Below are positions 25,557-36,672 of a stretch of 64,000 bases of DNA, piece by piece. Origin of the DNA: Sipunculus nudus (lineage: Eukaryota > Annelida > Sipuncula > Golfingiida > Sipunculidae); contig CM049315.1 of assembly GCA_026874595.1 (NCBI GenBank), positions 19,613,664 through 19,677,663 on the forward strand, written 5' to 3'. Every line of letters begins with the position of its first letter. Within the stretch, counting starts at the first letter, position 1. A model generated the notes under the pieces. That model did not search any database and had not been told where the DNA came from. It saw only the letters and a program-made list of their open reading frames with translations. A program made the translations under genes and the position numbers.

Positions 25557-26065
25557 GTTTTAATAGGTCAAATTTAAAGAAGGGTCATCAATACATGTCA
25601 AAATCCTATTTCCCTCATAGTTTTGGCAATATTTGTCCTATTTCCACAAACTAGGCTCATTTCCTTCCTCTTCCTTATCGCTCATTTGTTTGACTGTTTC
25701 CATATTATTTCTGGCAAGCGCTCACCCTGCGGTCATCTAGTGTTTTTCAGTTTACCATAAAACATTTAAATTGTTCATGGTAATTATATATAGATGATTA
25801 TTTTTATTTTTTCTTCTTTGTGTATGATTGACCCAGCTGAGTAAAAAATAAAGAAACTTGTTAAATTTTTTAAGTTAATTATTGAAATTTGTCATCATTA
25901 ATATCTCTACCCATGTTCTATTCATATAGATATCTATGTTAAGACAAATCCTATTTATTTTGCAGATGACCATTTATGGAATTTTTTTATTATGTTAACA
26001 TCTTGTGACAAAATGTACGCTTAAAAACTTGTGAAAAAAAATTTAATAGCATTTTGTTGTACTTG

Positions 26066-28403
26066 TTGCTTGCCGGAATCAAAGATTTCGGCAAGCATAT
26101 TGGTCAGTTGCGTATGTCTGTTTGTCTGTTTGTCTGTTTGTCTGTTTGTCTGTTTGTTTGTCATCACTCTCCTGGCCACAATTTTGCCACAATCACCTTG
26201 AAACTTACAGGGATAATGGAAAACAAAATTTCTAGGTGCCCTATTGTTTTTGGTTAATATAGGTCAACGATTAAGGTCAAGGTCATCGAAAAACCTCGAA
26301 ATTTTATTTTCCTCATAACTTAGTCAAAAATGGTCGTATCAACCTCATTCTAAGATCATTTTGTTCGTCTTTCATTTCCCCATATCATGGTATGATCAAG
26401 TTTTGTTGACTTTGTGTCACCTTGTCAGTATGTCTGTCTGTTCCTCTGTTGTTGTCAATTTTGACAACGGCCTTGATGTTCTGTCTGACATTTAGTACAG
26501 TACAGGCCACAATTTTGCAGCAATCACCTTGAAACTTTCAGAGATGATGAAGAATTAATTTTATAAGTGCCCTATTGTTTTTGGTCAAAATAGGACAAAG
26601 GTAAAGGTCAAGGTCAATAAAACTTCTCAAAACGGTTTTTTCTTCATATCTTTGTGACTATTTGTCGTATCTACTTCAACGATAGCTCATTTTAATCGTC
26701 ATTCCAAGGCCTGTCATCTGGTGTGTAGCTGATTCAAATTTGCCGTAACCATAGTTACAAATTTTGGGGGAAAATCATGATATTCGAAAATAAGGGGTCT
26801 TATTTTTCAAACTTTGTCAATTTTAAAGCTAGAATGATCTAGTTTTTTGCATCAAGTAGCATTCAACTAGTACTACAAGATTTTATTACAAGTCTTGCAG
26901 TATCTCGTAAAATATCTCGTGAATAGAGATATTTCGAGATTTCATTCATCTTGCGCCAAAGGCCACATTATTGCAGGAATCTTTTTGAAACTGACATATT
27001 ATAAGTCCTACACTAGTATCTCGAAATTGTTTTTTCATTTTTTGAATAGGGCCGCTAGGGGGCGCTGGATGCGAACCTCCCGAACATATCATATTTTGGC
27101 CATATCTCCAAAATTTTAAGCCTCAATAACATAAACTACAGCTTATTTTCTTCCTCTGGGTCTTCTCCATAACCTAGTGTAGTCATCTGGTCACACTTTT
27201 GTGACACTTTGTCAGTGTGTCTGTCTGTTTGTCAGTTGTCCTCAAATTCGCCTGCTTGCTCTTGCGTCTCACATATAGCATTCTACAGGCCACAGTTTTG
27301 AAAGAATCCTTTTGAAACTATAACATCTTAAGTCTTACACTAATATCTCTAGACCAATTTTTCATTTTCCGGATATGGCCGCTAGGGGGCGCTGAACTCG
27401 AACCTCTCCCAACATATCATGCTTTGGCAATATCTCCAAAACTATAAACCTCAGTAACATAAACTGTAGCTTTTTTCTTCCTTTGGGTCTTCTCCATAAC
27501 CTGGAGTAGTCATCTGGACTCAATCTTGAATCACTTTGTCAGTGTTTTCGTCTGTTTGTCAGTTGTCCTCAAATTCGCCTGCTTGTTGGTTCTTGCGTCT
27601 CACATATAGCATTCTATAGGCCACAGTTTTGACGGAATCCTTTTGAAACTATTACATCTTATGTCTTACACTAATTTCTAAAAATTAATTTTTCATTTTC
27701 CTGATATGGCCACTAGTGGGCGCTGCACACGACCCTCACACACATACCATTGTATTGGCCATATCTCTACACCCAAAGCCTCAGTTACATAAGCTATAGC
27801 TTATTTTCTTCCTTTGAGTCTTCTCCATAATCTGATTAAGGCATATGGTTTCAATCTTCTGTCACTTTGTCAGTGTGTCCATCTGTTTGTCCGTTATCCT
27901 CAAAGTCGCCTGCTTGCTGGTTCTTACGCCTTACATATAGCATTCTACAGGCCACAGCTTTGACGGAAACCTTTTGAAACTGGGACATCTCATGTCATAT
28001 ACTAATAATACGAATCGCATTTGTCGTCTTCGGAATATGTCTGCTAGAGGGCGCTACAGTCGAGCCTCCCAAGTATATCATTAATTCGCCATACCTCCAA
28101 AACTATAAATCTAAATTACATAAATTATAACTCATTTTCTTCCTTTGAATCTTCTCAATCACCAGGTTATGTCATCTGGTGTCAATCTTGTCTCACAAAG
28201 TCAGTATGTCTGTCTGTTCGTCTTTTATTGTCAGCTTTGCCTGCTTGCCTGTTCTTTTGTCTCATATGACATTCTACGGGCCACATATTCTCAGCAATGT
28301 CCCTGAGAGTCATTCCATTAATAGAAAACTGACAATATGTTCTGTCTGTCCGTCTGTGTTTTACTTCCGATTTCCGGCAAGCGTTCGACCTATGGTCGTC
28401 TAG
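26066..28403 (+). mobile_element. Helentron-like family C, complete copy with 328-bp tandem core
   Basis: It starts TTGCTTGCCGGAATC, with GATTTCGGCAAGC pairing back as a hairpin, then (GTCTGTTT)n. The core has about four units of 325-330 bp with landmarks GTCAGTGTGTCTGTCTG, CATTCTACAGGCCACAG and CGCTAGGGGGCGCT. It ends GATTTCCGGCAAGCGTTCGACCTATGGTCGTCTAG followed by TTT, where CGACC/GGTCG is the 3' hairpin and CTAG the terminus. GCTTGCCGGAA and TTCCGGCAAGC form an 11-bp inverted pair. No replicase or helicase frame is present, so it is non-autonomous. Confidence 0.82.
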
Positions 28404-28930
28404 TTTAAAAATCTTTTTTATTACTATAAGATTTATAAGTTATGACAAATCCTATTTATCTTGCTAGATGACCATCATTGGACTTTTTTAACTTTTATCG
28501 TTTATGAACAAAAAAATCCTTTAAAAAATTCACTTTTTTAGTTTTTAGTATTTTTTTGTACCGATTATCATCTTTTGATTAAATTAAAATTATAATGCTC
28601 ACACAAAAGATTTTGCCTAAAACTGGAGGGAATTGATGTATGGCCATCATTGGTTTTAATGTCATGTATTATACTCTGTACAATATGTTGATTGATCTAA
28701 TAGCATGCTGAAGGAATGATTTATTTCTTTTACCCATTCTTTGAAGGCCATGTTTTAATGGCTTTGTTGAAATACATGTGTATTTCAATGTATCTTGTAA
28801 GTGTACTGTATATACCTACTGTTCATGTAAGTCTGGTCATTGTTTGTTATATTGTACTGTTTATTGTACCTTCTGCACAAAATATCTACATCACATAATG
28901 AATTTTTGGCACATTGCATACTGTGATGTA

Positions 28931-29610
28931 GTTGAGACCAATTTAAAGACTGAGACCATGGGATCTTAGACTGCAAGACTGAGACCATGGGATCAGAAAC
29001 TGCAAGACTGAGACCATGGGATCTGAGATTGCAAGACTGAGACCATAGGATCTTAGACTGCAAGACTGAGACCATGGGATCAGAGACTGCAAGACTGAGA
29101 CCATGGGATCTGAGACTGCAAGACTGAGACCATGGGATCTGAGACTGCAAGACTGAGACCATTGGATCTGAGACTGCAAGACTGAAACCATGGGTTCTGA
29201 GACTGCAAGACTTTGACCATGGGATCTGAGACTGCAAGATTGAGACCATGGGATCTAAGACTGCAAGACTGAGACAATGGGATCAGAAACTGCAAGACTG
29301 AGACCATGGGATCTGAGACTGCAAGACTGAAACCATTGGATCTGAGACTGCAAGACTGAGACCATGGGATCTGAGACTGCAAGACTGAAACCATTGGATC
29401 TGAGACTGCAAGACTGAGACCATGGGATCTGAGACTGCAAGACTGAAACCTTTGGTTCTGAGACTGCTAGGCTTTGACCATGGGATCTGAGACTGCAAGA
29501 CTGAGACCATGGGATCTGAGACTGCAAGACTGATACCATGGAATCTGAGACTGCAAGACTAAGACCATTGGATCAGAGGCTGAGACTGCAAGACTGAAAC
29601 CATTGGATCC
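28931..29610 (+). repeat. 29-bp minisatellite array (about 23 copies)
   Basis: Tandem copies of a 29-bp unit built from GAGACTGCAAGACTGAGACC and ATGGGATCT, with scattered single changes. It ends 135 bp before exon 11b. The minus strand of the unit has no stop in any frame, so three overlapping long ORFs (up to 154 codons) appear there. I regard these as by-products of the repeat. Confidence 0.95.
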
Positions 29611-29745
29611 AGACATGAAAATCCAGATTTGAAGATTCTTGAGATAGACACACCCATGTGATACAAAAATTTGTTGTTTTTTTTCCTGACTTTTTCATCA
29701 TACATAAGCATTATGGTTCCTATTTTGTGACTCTTCATACTTCAG

Positions 29746-29840
29746 TGGTTCGTGGCATGTGTTTAGCGGGAATGAAACAGGAGCCCTTCTAGGTTGGTGG
29801 GCTTGGCTCAAGTATAGCCAGAACAGTAGGACTACACAGG
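29746..29840 (+). CDS. PGM2: PGM2-family exon 11b (alternative version, more canonical)
   Basis: The acceptor is CATACTTCAG and the donor CACAGG|GTAAGC. It encodes SGSWHVFSGNETGALLGWW then AWLKYSQN, closer to vertebrate PGM2 (VFSGNELGALLGWW) than 11a. Entry is in phase 2 and exit in phase 1, interchangeable with exon 11a. Most identical residues shared with 11a use different synonymous codons, so both copies look old and protein-constrained. This is likely the default exon. Confidence 0.92.
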
Positions 29841-29944
29841 GTAAGCTTGATTTTGAACCTTATATTACTGGTAATACTATAGGTTTCTTGTCATCTATAT
29901 ATTGTAGAATTTTCTTTATTTTTGTTTTATTACTATTGCTCCCT

Positions 29945-31180
29945 CTACAATCAACATGGTGTTCCAGGAGAAGTGTGTTGAGCAACAGAAGCCTCTCTTC
30001 ATGGTATTTGTCCACCTCACCAAGGCTTTTGATTATGTCAGTCAGTCTGATCTCCTGTTGCTGTCCTCTGAAGATGGTAAAAACCATTGAGTTTCATAAC
30101 AACCTGAGGGCAGTAGTTCAGTTCAAAGGCTCTCGATCAGAAGGGTTCCTGATAGTGTGGAGTTAAGCAAGGATGTGTTCCTGCCATTACACTGTTTGGT
30201 GTGTTTTTCTCCGCCCTCTTATGCTGTGCTTTCCTTTATGCTGCAGGTGTACTACTGTTTAACCGCAGCTCCAGCAAACTGTTTAACCTGGCTAGACAAT
30301 GTGCTTAAACCAAAGTGCAAAGGGTAATTGTGTGTGAGCTATGGTATGCAGATGCTGCTGCCTTTGTGTCTCACTCAGAAACAGATCTACAAGCAATGTG
30401 CTCAGCCTTTGCAACTGCATGTGAGGAATTTGGCCTGAGAATAAGCATTAAGAAGACAGTGGTCCTAGCTAATCCAGCCTCACTGTCACCTATCATCAAG
30501 ATAAACAATGTCGTTTTTGCACTGGTAAATAAGTTCACATATTTAAACTGTACTGTAAACAGCACCAACAGCATGGAAGAAAATTGAACATGTGCATCGG
30601 CAAGGCCTCCACCATCTTTGGCAATGGCAGATTGAGCAAGCAGGTGTGGAACAAAAAGCACCTTTCTCTGTTGCTAAAAGTCAAGGTTTCCTCCTAAGCA
30701 CTCTTCTTGTTTTCAAGTGAGGCATGGCCAAGTTACTACAAACATGAACACAGGTTAAACTCCTCCCACATTCACTGTCTTTGCCAAATCATGGGCGTGA
30801 CCTGGAAAGATCATGTCCAAAATTCAGTCATGCTGGAGAAAACATTATCCTCTGATTTGTTTACACTGCTAGGCTCCCACTGCCTTCGCTGAGCTGGAAT
30901 GTATGTCCAGAGGATGACACCAACCTACCGAAAGCAATCTCTTTAGATTGAGAACTGACTAATGCTCAAAGGCTAAGAGGAAGGCCCTGCCTAAGGTACA
31001 AAGATGCCCTGAAACATGATATGGCTGCATTCCAAATCGATGCTGACAACTGGGAGAATATAGCCACCAACAGATATTCCTGGTGCTTTGCCATCACTGA
31101 AGGATAGAAGACCTCCCAGGCTTCTTACCTGGACTCACTGGAGGAGAGATGCTTGAAGCTTCATTCTGATCGTTGCCTGT
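29945..31180 (+). pseudogene. Decayed non-LTR retrotransposon (LINE) reverse transcriptase
   Basis: Pieces in several frames follow the order of a LINE RT. VFQEKCVEQQKPLF and FVHLTKAFDYVS (motif A, usual Asp replaced by His) lie near 29960-30040. GVKQGCVLP is recognisable across a stop near 30165. Then come LWYADAAAFVSHSETDLQ (usual YADD now YADA, about 30339) and LRISIKKTVVLANPAS. SEAWPSYYKHEHRL and the C-terminal region with a DNWENIATNRYSWC match follow near 31045. Both catalytic positions are changed and there are several stops and frameshifts, so it is dead. The 5' end is missing. The clade is not assigned. Confidence 0.85.
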
Positions 31181-31886
31181 GACACAAAGAGCCATAAGAT
31201 TACATTCATTGTATCATATACTGTCTTTAATGTAAATAATGTTTGTCTTATGCGTCTTTCTGTTTCAATGTATATTTTCCAATGAATCTTTTATGATACA
31301 TAAGGAATATTAAATTTGTTTTGTATTTTGACTTAAATGATACTTTTTCCATTATTTTGTGCATTTTTTATTGAAATTTAAGTAAACATACAGCATATTG
31401 CATGTGTTTATTGCAGTTACAAAAAAACATGTGTATAAATGAATACCTATTTAAATGTGTTAGACATCAGCCTAACTGCAATTAAGCTTTATGTATTTAA
31501 AGTACTGATTTTAAAAAATCTTTTGAAAAGAATGATACATTCTGATAAAGGATTTAAACTTATGTAGATCTGATAAGATAATTATTCAGATATCGATAAA
31601 TATTAGTAAAATGATGGATGATGGACTATAACACTTTATGTTGGCATAAATTTACATATTTGCATTGTTTAACCAGGACTGGTTCATTTGTCCAGATACA
31701 ATGTTCCCTCCTATTGTTGCATCATGTTTAAAGCTCATATTTCCCTCATTCTGGAATGCGCCAGACTGTACATATTGCTACCATACTAATGAATTGTTAT
31801 TAATCAGATATATTATTTATTCAAGTTTATGATGGTAGGAGGTAGTATTTCATGACATGTACATATTAAGTCTGTCATTCAGTCAA

Positions 31887-31890
<4 letters not shown>

Positions 31891-31956
<66 letters not shown>
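31891..31956. repeat. (AT)n microsatellite
   Basis: An uninterrupted AT dinucleotide run of about 66 bp inside the intron before exon 12. The rest of 31181-32372 is AT-rich, with nothing else I can support. Confidence 0.95.
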
Positions 31957-31964
<8 letters not shown>

Positions 31965-32372
31965 TATGTGAAATTTTATGGATTTATCATTCAGAGTTTA
32001 CCAAGTAATCAGGGATATGCTATAACACTTACGTCACTCACATTACTCACAACAACAATGTATGTAACATTGTAGTATAAAGAAAAACATGGTTTTAGTC
32101 AGTTTTATTTCCATTCTTTATTGATATAGTAAATTGATGATAATCATTTAATGTAATCAGTAGTGCATTAATTGCATCAAGATCGCTGATGAGCTGGAAG
32201 CTGTTTTTCTCCCCGGTCAATGCGAAATTATTTTCATAATACATGCAGATCTAATTCTTAACTTTAATACATGTATTTTAGACTGAATTGAATTGTTTCT
32301 ACTGTCAGTTTGCATCTTCATCTACTATTTTGACCAGAATTATAGGATTGAAACATTATTCTTCTTTATCAG

Positions 32373-32455
32373 GCAAGGATGTGTACACACTGGCCAGTAC
32401 TGTCTCTTCCAAAATACTACGCTCAATATCTGTAAAGGAAGGATTTAACTTTGTG
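32373..32455 (+). CDS. PGM2: PGM2-family exon 12 (residues 337-364)
   Basis: The acceptor is TTCTTTATCAG and the donor GTG|GTGAGT. It encodes KDVYTLASTVSSKILRSISV then KEGFNFV, matching human STVSSKILRAIALKEGFHF. It opens in phase 1 (G|GC), the phase left by either exon 11 version. Confidence 0.96.
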
Positions 32456-34050
32456 GTGAGTAACCTCTGCTTGTTCAACTGCTTCTTTCATCACTGTTAT
32501 TGTGAGGTATATGGTAAATGACATAATGAGTGAGCCCACTGTAATAAGCCCCCGTGAAAATTTTAGGGCTTTCTTTGAGAAAACTGATGGAATGCGCCAT
32601 ACTCACCTAAAAAACTCATGGCAGTACTTAAGGTCACTGTTATTTTCCCGCCTCACTTGATGATGTTGATGGTGTGAAATTATGTTAAGGTTTCCAAAGC
32701 CCATAAATATTGGCCCACTGCATATTTCCTCTAAACTGTTTGGATATGATTTATCTCTTAGACCTTTTCTTTGACCATGTTAACAGAGCATTTTTTTCGA
32801 AAACTTAGACTGTTACAGAGCTTCACAGTTGTTTGAGCCGATGGAAATGCTTAGCCAACGCATAAGTCATTAAGTCAGTGACTGTTATGTCTTATGTGCA
32901 GCTCCCCTGGATATATCATGGTGCGTTAATTCTTTGGAAATAACTAAAAATGTGTCACCTCATAAGACCATCAGTGAATATAAGTTTAAACATTGTGCCC
33001 TCACTAGCTGTCAACAGTCTGAATGCAAAAAATAGAAATGGGCTTGTGTGTATCATGAGGTTTAACAGAAATTTCTTGATTGTTGTGTCTGTAAACCTAC
33101 ATACACATATTAAATTCAAGCATTCTACTGAATGTATGGGAAAAAACTTGTCTTTTTTTGAGCCCCGGCCCTGAGGAACATACTCAAAAAAGTATTGGGT
33201 AAAGTTATCTGCTTCATTGCTCTGCAAGTTAAGAAAAGACTCACAGAGTTTGTCGAACAGCATTTCTGACGTGTTAGAAATTGCGTTGGTTTAGGGGATA
33301 TATTGATAATTAAAATGGGAAGATGGCTTGTTTGGGTTATTGGCATCTGTTTCTGGGATTTTCAATCCTGTGATTTGTGGTAGATGGCTTCCCACCTTCA
33401 ATCTGAATGTGTTGGCTGGTTTATATTAGCTGTAGATATATTTACTATTCAGGTATCATGCTTATATAATATGTTGGTATTTAGATGACAAATACTCAAA
33501 ATATATTGTTTGGATTAGTGATTAATTTAATTTATACTTTATACAGTCATCATTTGGGCTCTTTTTCTTCCCTGGATTGCAATGAATGTTCTGTGATGTC
33601 AGTCAAAAGTGTCAAAATTAGCTTATAGTAGGACGTGACGCATCTGGAATGTAGTAGTCCCAGGGTACCAAAAATGCTTGTTCAAAATCAATTTTTAGAG
33701 CGCTGGGGCACTCATTCCGTCAAATACTGTATGACATTTTGAATAATTTTTGAGAATTGAAGTTTAGCGTTTCTCTTGCATTTGGTATTGAAGTTAAAAA
33801 ATAGAAGTTAAGCTTTTATGATTCAATTAAATTATTAATTATTCATTACTTATTACATATTCTTATAATGATAAGTCCCACTCACATGTAAGACCTTAGA
33901 TTTGTTGTAATAGGACATGCTGTCTTTTGTACATAGTCTTAACAGAGTTTGCTATAACTGTTGAAATATGATAAATTTTCACATTTTAACAAATAGGAAT
34001 AATGAATTACTGATCTATTAACACTGATGGACAGCTGTTTTGTTGCCTAG
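32456..34050 (+). other. Intron 12, no feature recognised
   Basis: 1.6 kb between two well-supported exons. Read on both strands, it shows only short ORFs in AT-rich sequence. I see no repeat family ends, RNA gene or exon-like segment. Confidence 0.5.
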
Positions 34051-34144
34051 GAAACCTTAACCGGCTTCAAGTGGATGGGAAGCAAGGCATATGAACTGAT
34101 CCAGCAGGGGAAGACTGTCATCTTTGCGTTTGAGGAAGCAATAG
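34051..34144 (+). CDS. PGM2: PGM2-family exon 13 with sugar-contact motif (residues 365-396)
   Basis: The acceptor is TTGCCTAG and the donor AATAG|GTATGT. It encodes ETLTGFKWMGSKAYELIQQG then KTVIFAFEEAIG. FEEAIG is the domain-3 loop that contacts the sugar, and GFKWMG is diagnostic of PGM2 and PGM2L1. Exit is in phase 1. Confidence 0.96.
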
Positions 34145-34229
34145 GTATGTGTAAAAAATAATGTGGTATTAGTGTAAAAAAATCAACTCTTACTGTCTCT
34201 GTTGTTCTAATGCCTCCAAACGTTCAGTC

Positions 34230-34372
34230 AGTTAATGATTGGGTATTTCTTGATGAGGCACACTCAGTTAGTCCTATATCATGATTGGGTATTTCTTGAA
34301 GAGGCACACTCTGTTAGTCATATATCATGATTGGGTATTTCTGGAAGAGGCACACTCTGTAAGTCATATATG
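34230..34372 (+). repeat. 46-bp tandem repeat, three copies
   Basis: Three consecutive copies of a unit beginning ATGATTGGGTATTTCTTG and containing GAGGCACACTC. They start about 90 bp after exon 13. Confidence 0.85.
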
Positions 34373-34883
34373 AGTTTCATCCTCCAAGTTTTTGGTGATT
34401 ACATATAATAATAAAGTCTGTTGTCCAGTTAAGAAGTTAGAGAATCTTCATTGCCCTCTTTCCTTTAATCTGTGCCTGAAATAACAAGCAATAAAAGGGG
34501 GATATGTAATTTAAACAAGGGTCTAGAGGCACAAATAGTCCCCTGCCGTATGTTTAACTCAGAAAGTGTGGCATAAGTGGTGGGGCAGGACAGACAGAAG
34601 CAGAACATTTTTGTAATCCTCCCTCCTTACAGAAGGGGACCAATAAACAGAAAGGGTAACAAATATCAATAGAAACTACTATTAGGCCTTCCACTGAAGA
34701 AGTCAAACTCTAAGTTACAAAAAAAAAACCTCAATATTGCCATTAACATGCCCTTGTTAACAAAATTAGGCATAGGGCCTGTGAAAGTTTCCAGGGAGGG
34801 CAAATGATACTACTTTCTCAAGTTGACATGATCTCTCAGTTTGGACTACAGGGAAAATTTATTTAGTTGCATTAACAGATAAT

Positions 34884-36411
34884 TAGGGCCCCCCCTTTAA
34901 AAGCGGTGCCCTATTATCAAGCAGGGCCCTATAGTGATTACCGTTTTTGTCTGTCTGTCTGTCTGTCTTAGCATCTGTCCTTCTGTACCTCCATCCATCT
35001 GTCAGTGACACTTTCTTTTGCATGTGACATCTCAACAAGAACACGCTTTGTCTTTCTCATATTCACAGGGACAATTGATACCTATGAGGGCCGGCTCGAG
35101 ACCTATCGAATTACAGACCTGTCTGAATTCCACTATGGCTACCAGAGCACAATCGGTGATTTTCCATCACCTGTGATATCTCAGCAAGAACATTCTAGAT
35201 CTTTCTCAAATTCACAGGAATCACTGGGGCCTGTGAGAGCTCTTCAAATTACAGTCTTGTTGAAATTCCAATATTGTGACCAGACCACAATCAGAGATTT
35301 TTTGTTGCAAACATTTTCACAAACAGAAAACTTTTAATCTTTTTAAAATTCACAGGAGTGATTGGTGCCTGTAAGGACTCCATCCCTATTAAATTACAGA
35401 CCTGCTCAAAATCAAATATGGCCACCAGAGTATGATCAGAGATTTTCTGACTAGCACGTTATGACAAACAGACCACAATCGGAAATTTTCTGTCGCGCAC
35501 ATTTTCATGAACAGAATACCTTTGATATTTGTCAAATTCACAGGGATGATTAGTGTAGGGGAATGAGAACTGTCCAAAATCAAATATGGCCTCCAAAGTA
35601 AAATTGGTGATTTTGTTTTGCACACATTCTTTCAAACATATCTTCTTTAATATGATTTGAACCAGTAGATTTTAGTTCCCTCATGCACATTGATAAAAAC
35701 ATATTTCTGTGTGTCATATTTTTTTAACAGTTAATTAACTATCAACTAAACTTTTTACTCATACCTTCACTCATAGTCTTCAAGGTTTGATTTGCTACAT
35801 CAAACAACATTTTCAGGCATGAGAAATTTCAGAAAATTTCTTGATTTCAGGAAATTTAGGAATTTCCATTTCAGGAAATTTTACATTTGTCACTTATTAT
35901 CTGGCAGGACCTCCACCAATTTTCAGGAAATTTCTCTTGAGTCTGCTCTCATGCCTGCATTTTATAAATTCATATAAAGACAAATGCCTCCAAATAAACT
36001 GCCACATCTGTAAAAAAAATTAGTCTGGGCTAAAAATAATTTTTTTTTATCAATAACAAACTAATTTCAGTAATTTAAGTTGTAAATCTTCCCAGTTTTT
36101 CCACAAATTTCCTCATTAAATCATATAGTCTTCAATATTAAGAAATGTATAATCATTTATCCTCCATATTTATGTACAATTTCTCTGTCTCCATGTGTCA
36201 TGCACAGGTGGCAGTTGTGTCAGAGGATTAAAATCCTCAACAACAGTCTCCAGACATAATAAAAACAAAATATTGACATATTGAATATATTTTGTATGGA
36301 TACTTTACTCATATGTTGAATAAAATATTTCTCTCTCTCTCATATGTAAACTAGTCCATTTTGACCAGAAATGCGGGGCCCTCTTGAGGACCATTGTCAG
36401 ACCACATCTAG
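34884..36411 (+). mobile_element. Helentron-like / pearl-like family B copy 2
   Basis: It starts TTAGGGCCCCCCCTTTAAAAG with GCGGTGCCC partner and a GTCTGTCTGTCTGTC stretch. About three to four diverged core units follow (landmarks TTCACAGGGA and GAATTACAGACCTG). It ends ATGCGGGGCCCTC..GGACCATTGTC..ACATCTAG followed by TTT. The 3' module is nearly the same as that of the copy ending at 16674. Confidence 0.8.
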
Positions 36412-36542
36412 TTTGAAACTAATTGCTTTTGTTGTCAGTAAAAGTTTGATGTGAATGAACTGAAGTCATCATTTTAATCATGGCATAATATTATATTCAC
36501 TGCATATAGAGTCTGTCAATTACCTGGATATCTGATCTCTAG

Positions 36543-36672
36543 GGTTTATGTGTGGTAATAACGTGTTGGACAAAGATGGCGTCAGTGCGGCTGTAGTGTG
36601 TGCTGAGATGGCAACGTACCTGAATGATCAGGGAATCTCTATCAAGCAACAGCTGGAGAACATCTATGACAA
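36543..36672 (+). CDS. PGM2: PGM2-family exon 14 (residues 396-439)
   Basis: The acceptor is TGATCTCTAG and the donor GACAA|GTAAGT. It encodes GFMCGNNVLDKDGVSAAVV then CAEMATYLNDQGISIKQQLE. LDKDGVSAAVV is invariant in PGM2-type enzymes. FMCG and AEMATYL are nearer to vertebrate PGM2L1 than to PGM2. Exit is in phase 2. Confidence 0.96.

Larger units (their letters stand above)
20343..25740 (+). mobile_element. Helentron-like family C, outer copy hosting nested elements
   Basis: A 5' end GCTTGCCGAAAA lies at about 20344, and the matching 3' module TTTCTGGCAAGCGCTC..GCGGTCATCTAG ends at 25740. Between them lie a complete inner C copy (20403-21936) and a nested pair of A copies. The sequence just before 25740 (CTCATTTGTTTGACTGTTTC) resembles the sequence before the inner copy's own 3' end. 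This pairing of ends is inferred from bracket order. Confidence 0.5.

Noticed and set aside
28785-29539. Long minus-strand ORFs (75-154 codons) over the 29-bp array
   Set aside because: All are cyclic readings of one minisatellite unit with no stop in any frame, and there is no sign of a conserved protein.
30371-30661. 96-codon minus-strand ORF
   Set aside because: It is a shadow of the + strand LINE reverse transcriptase.
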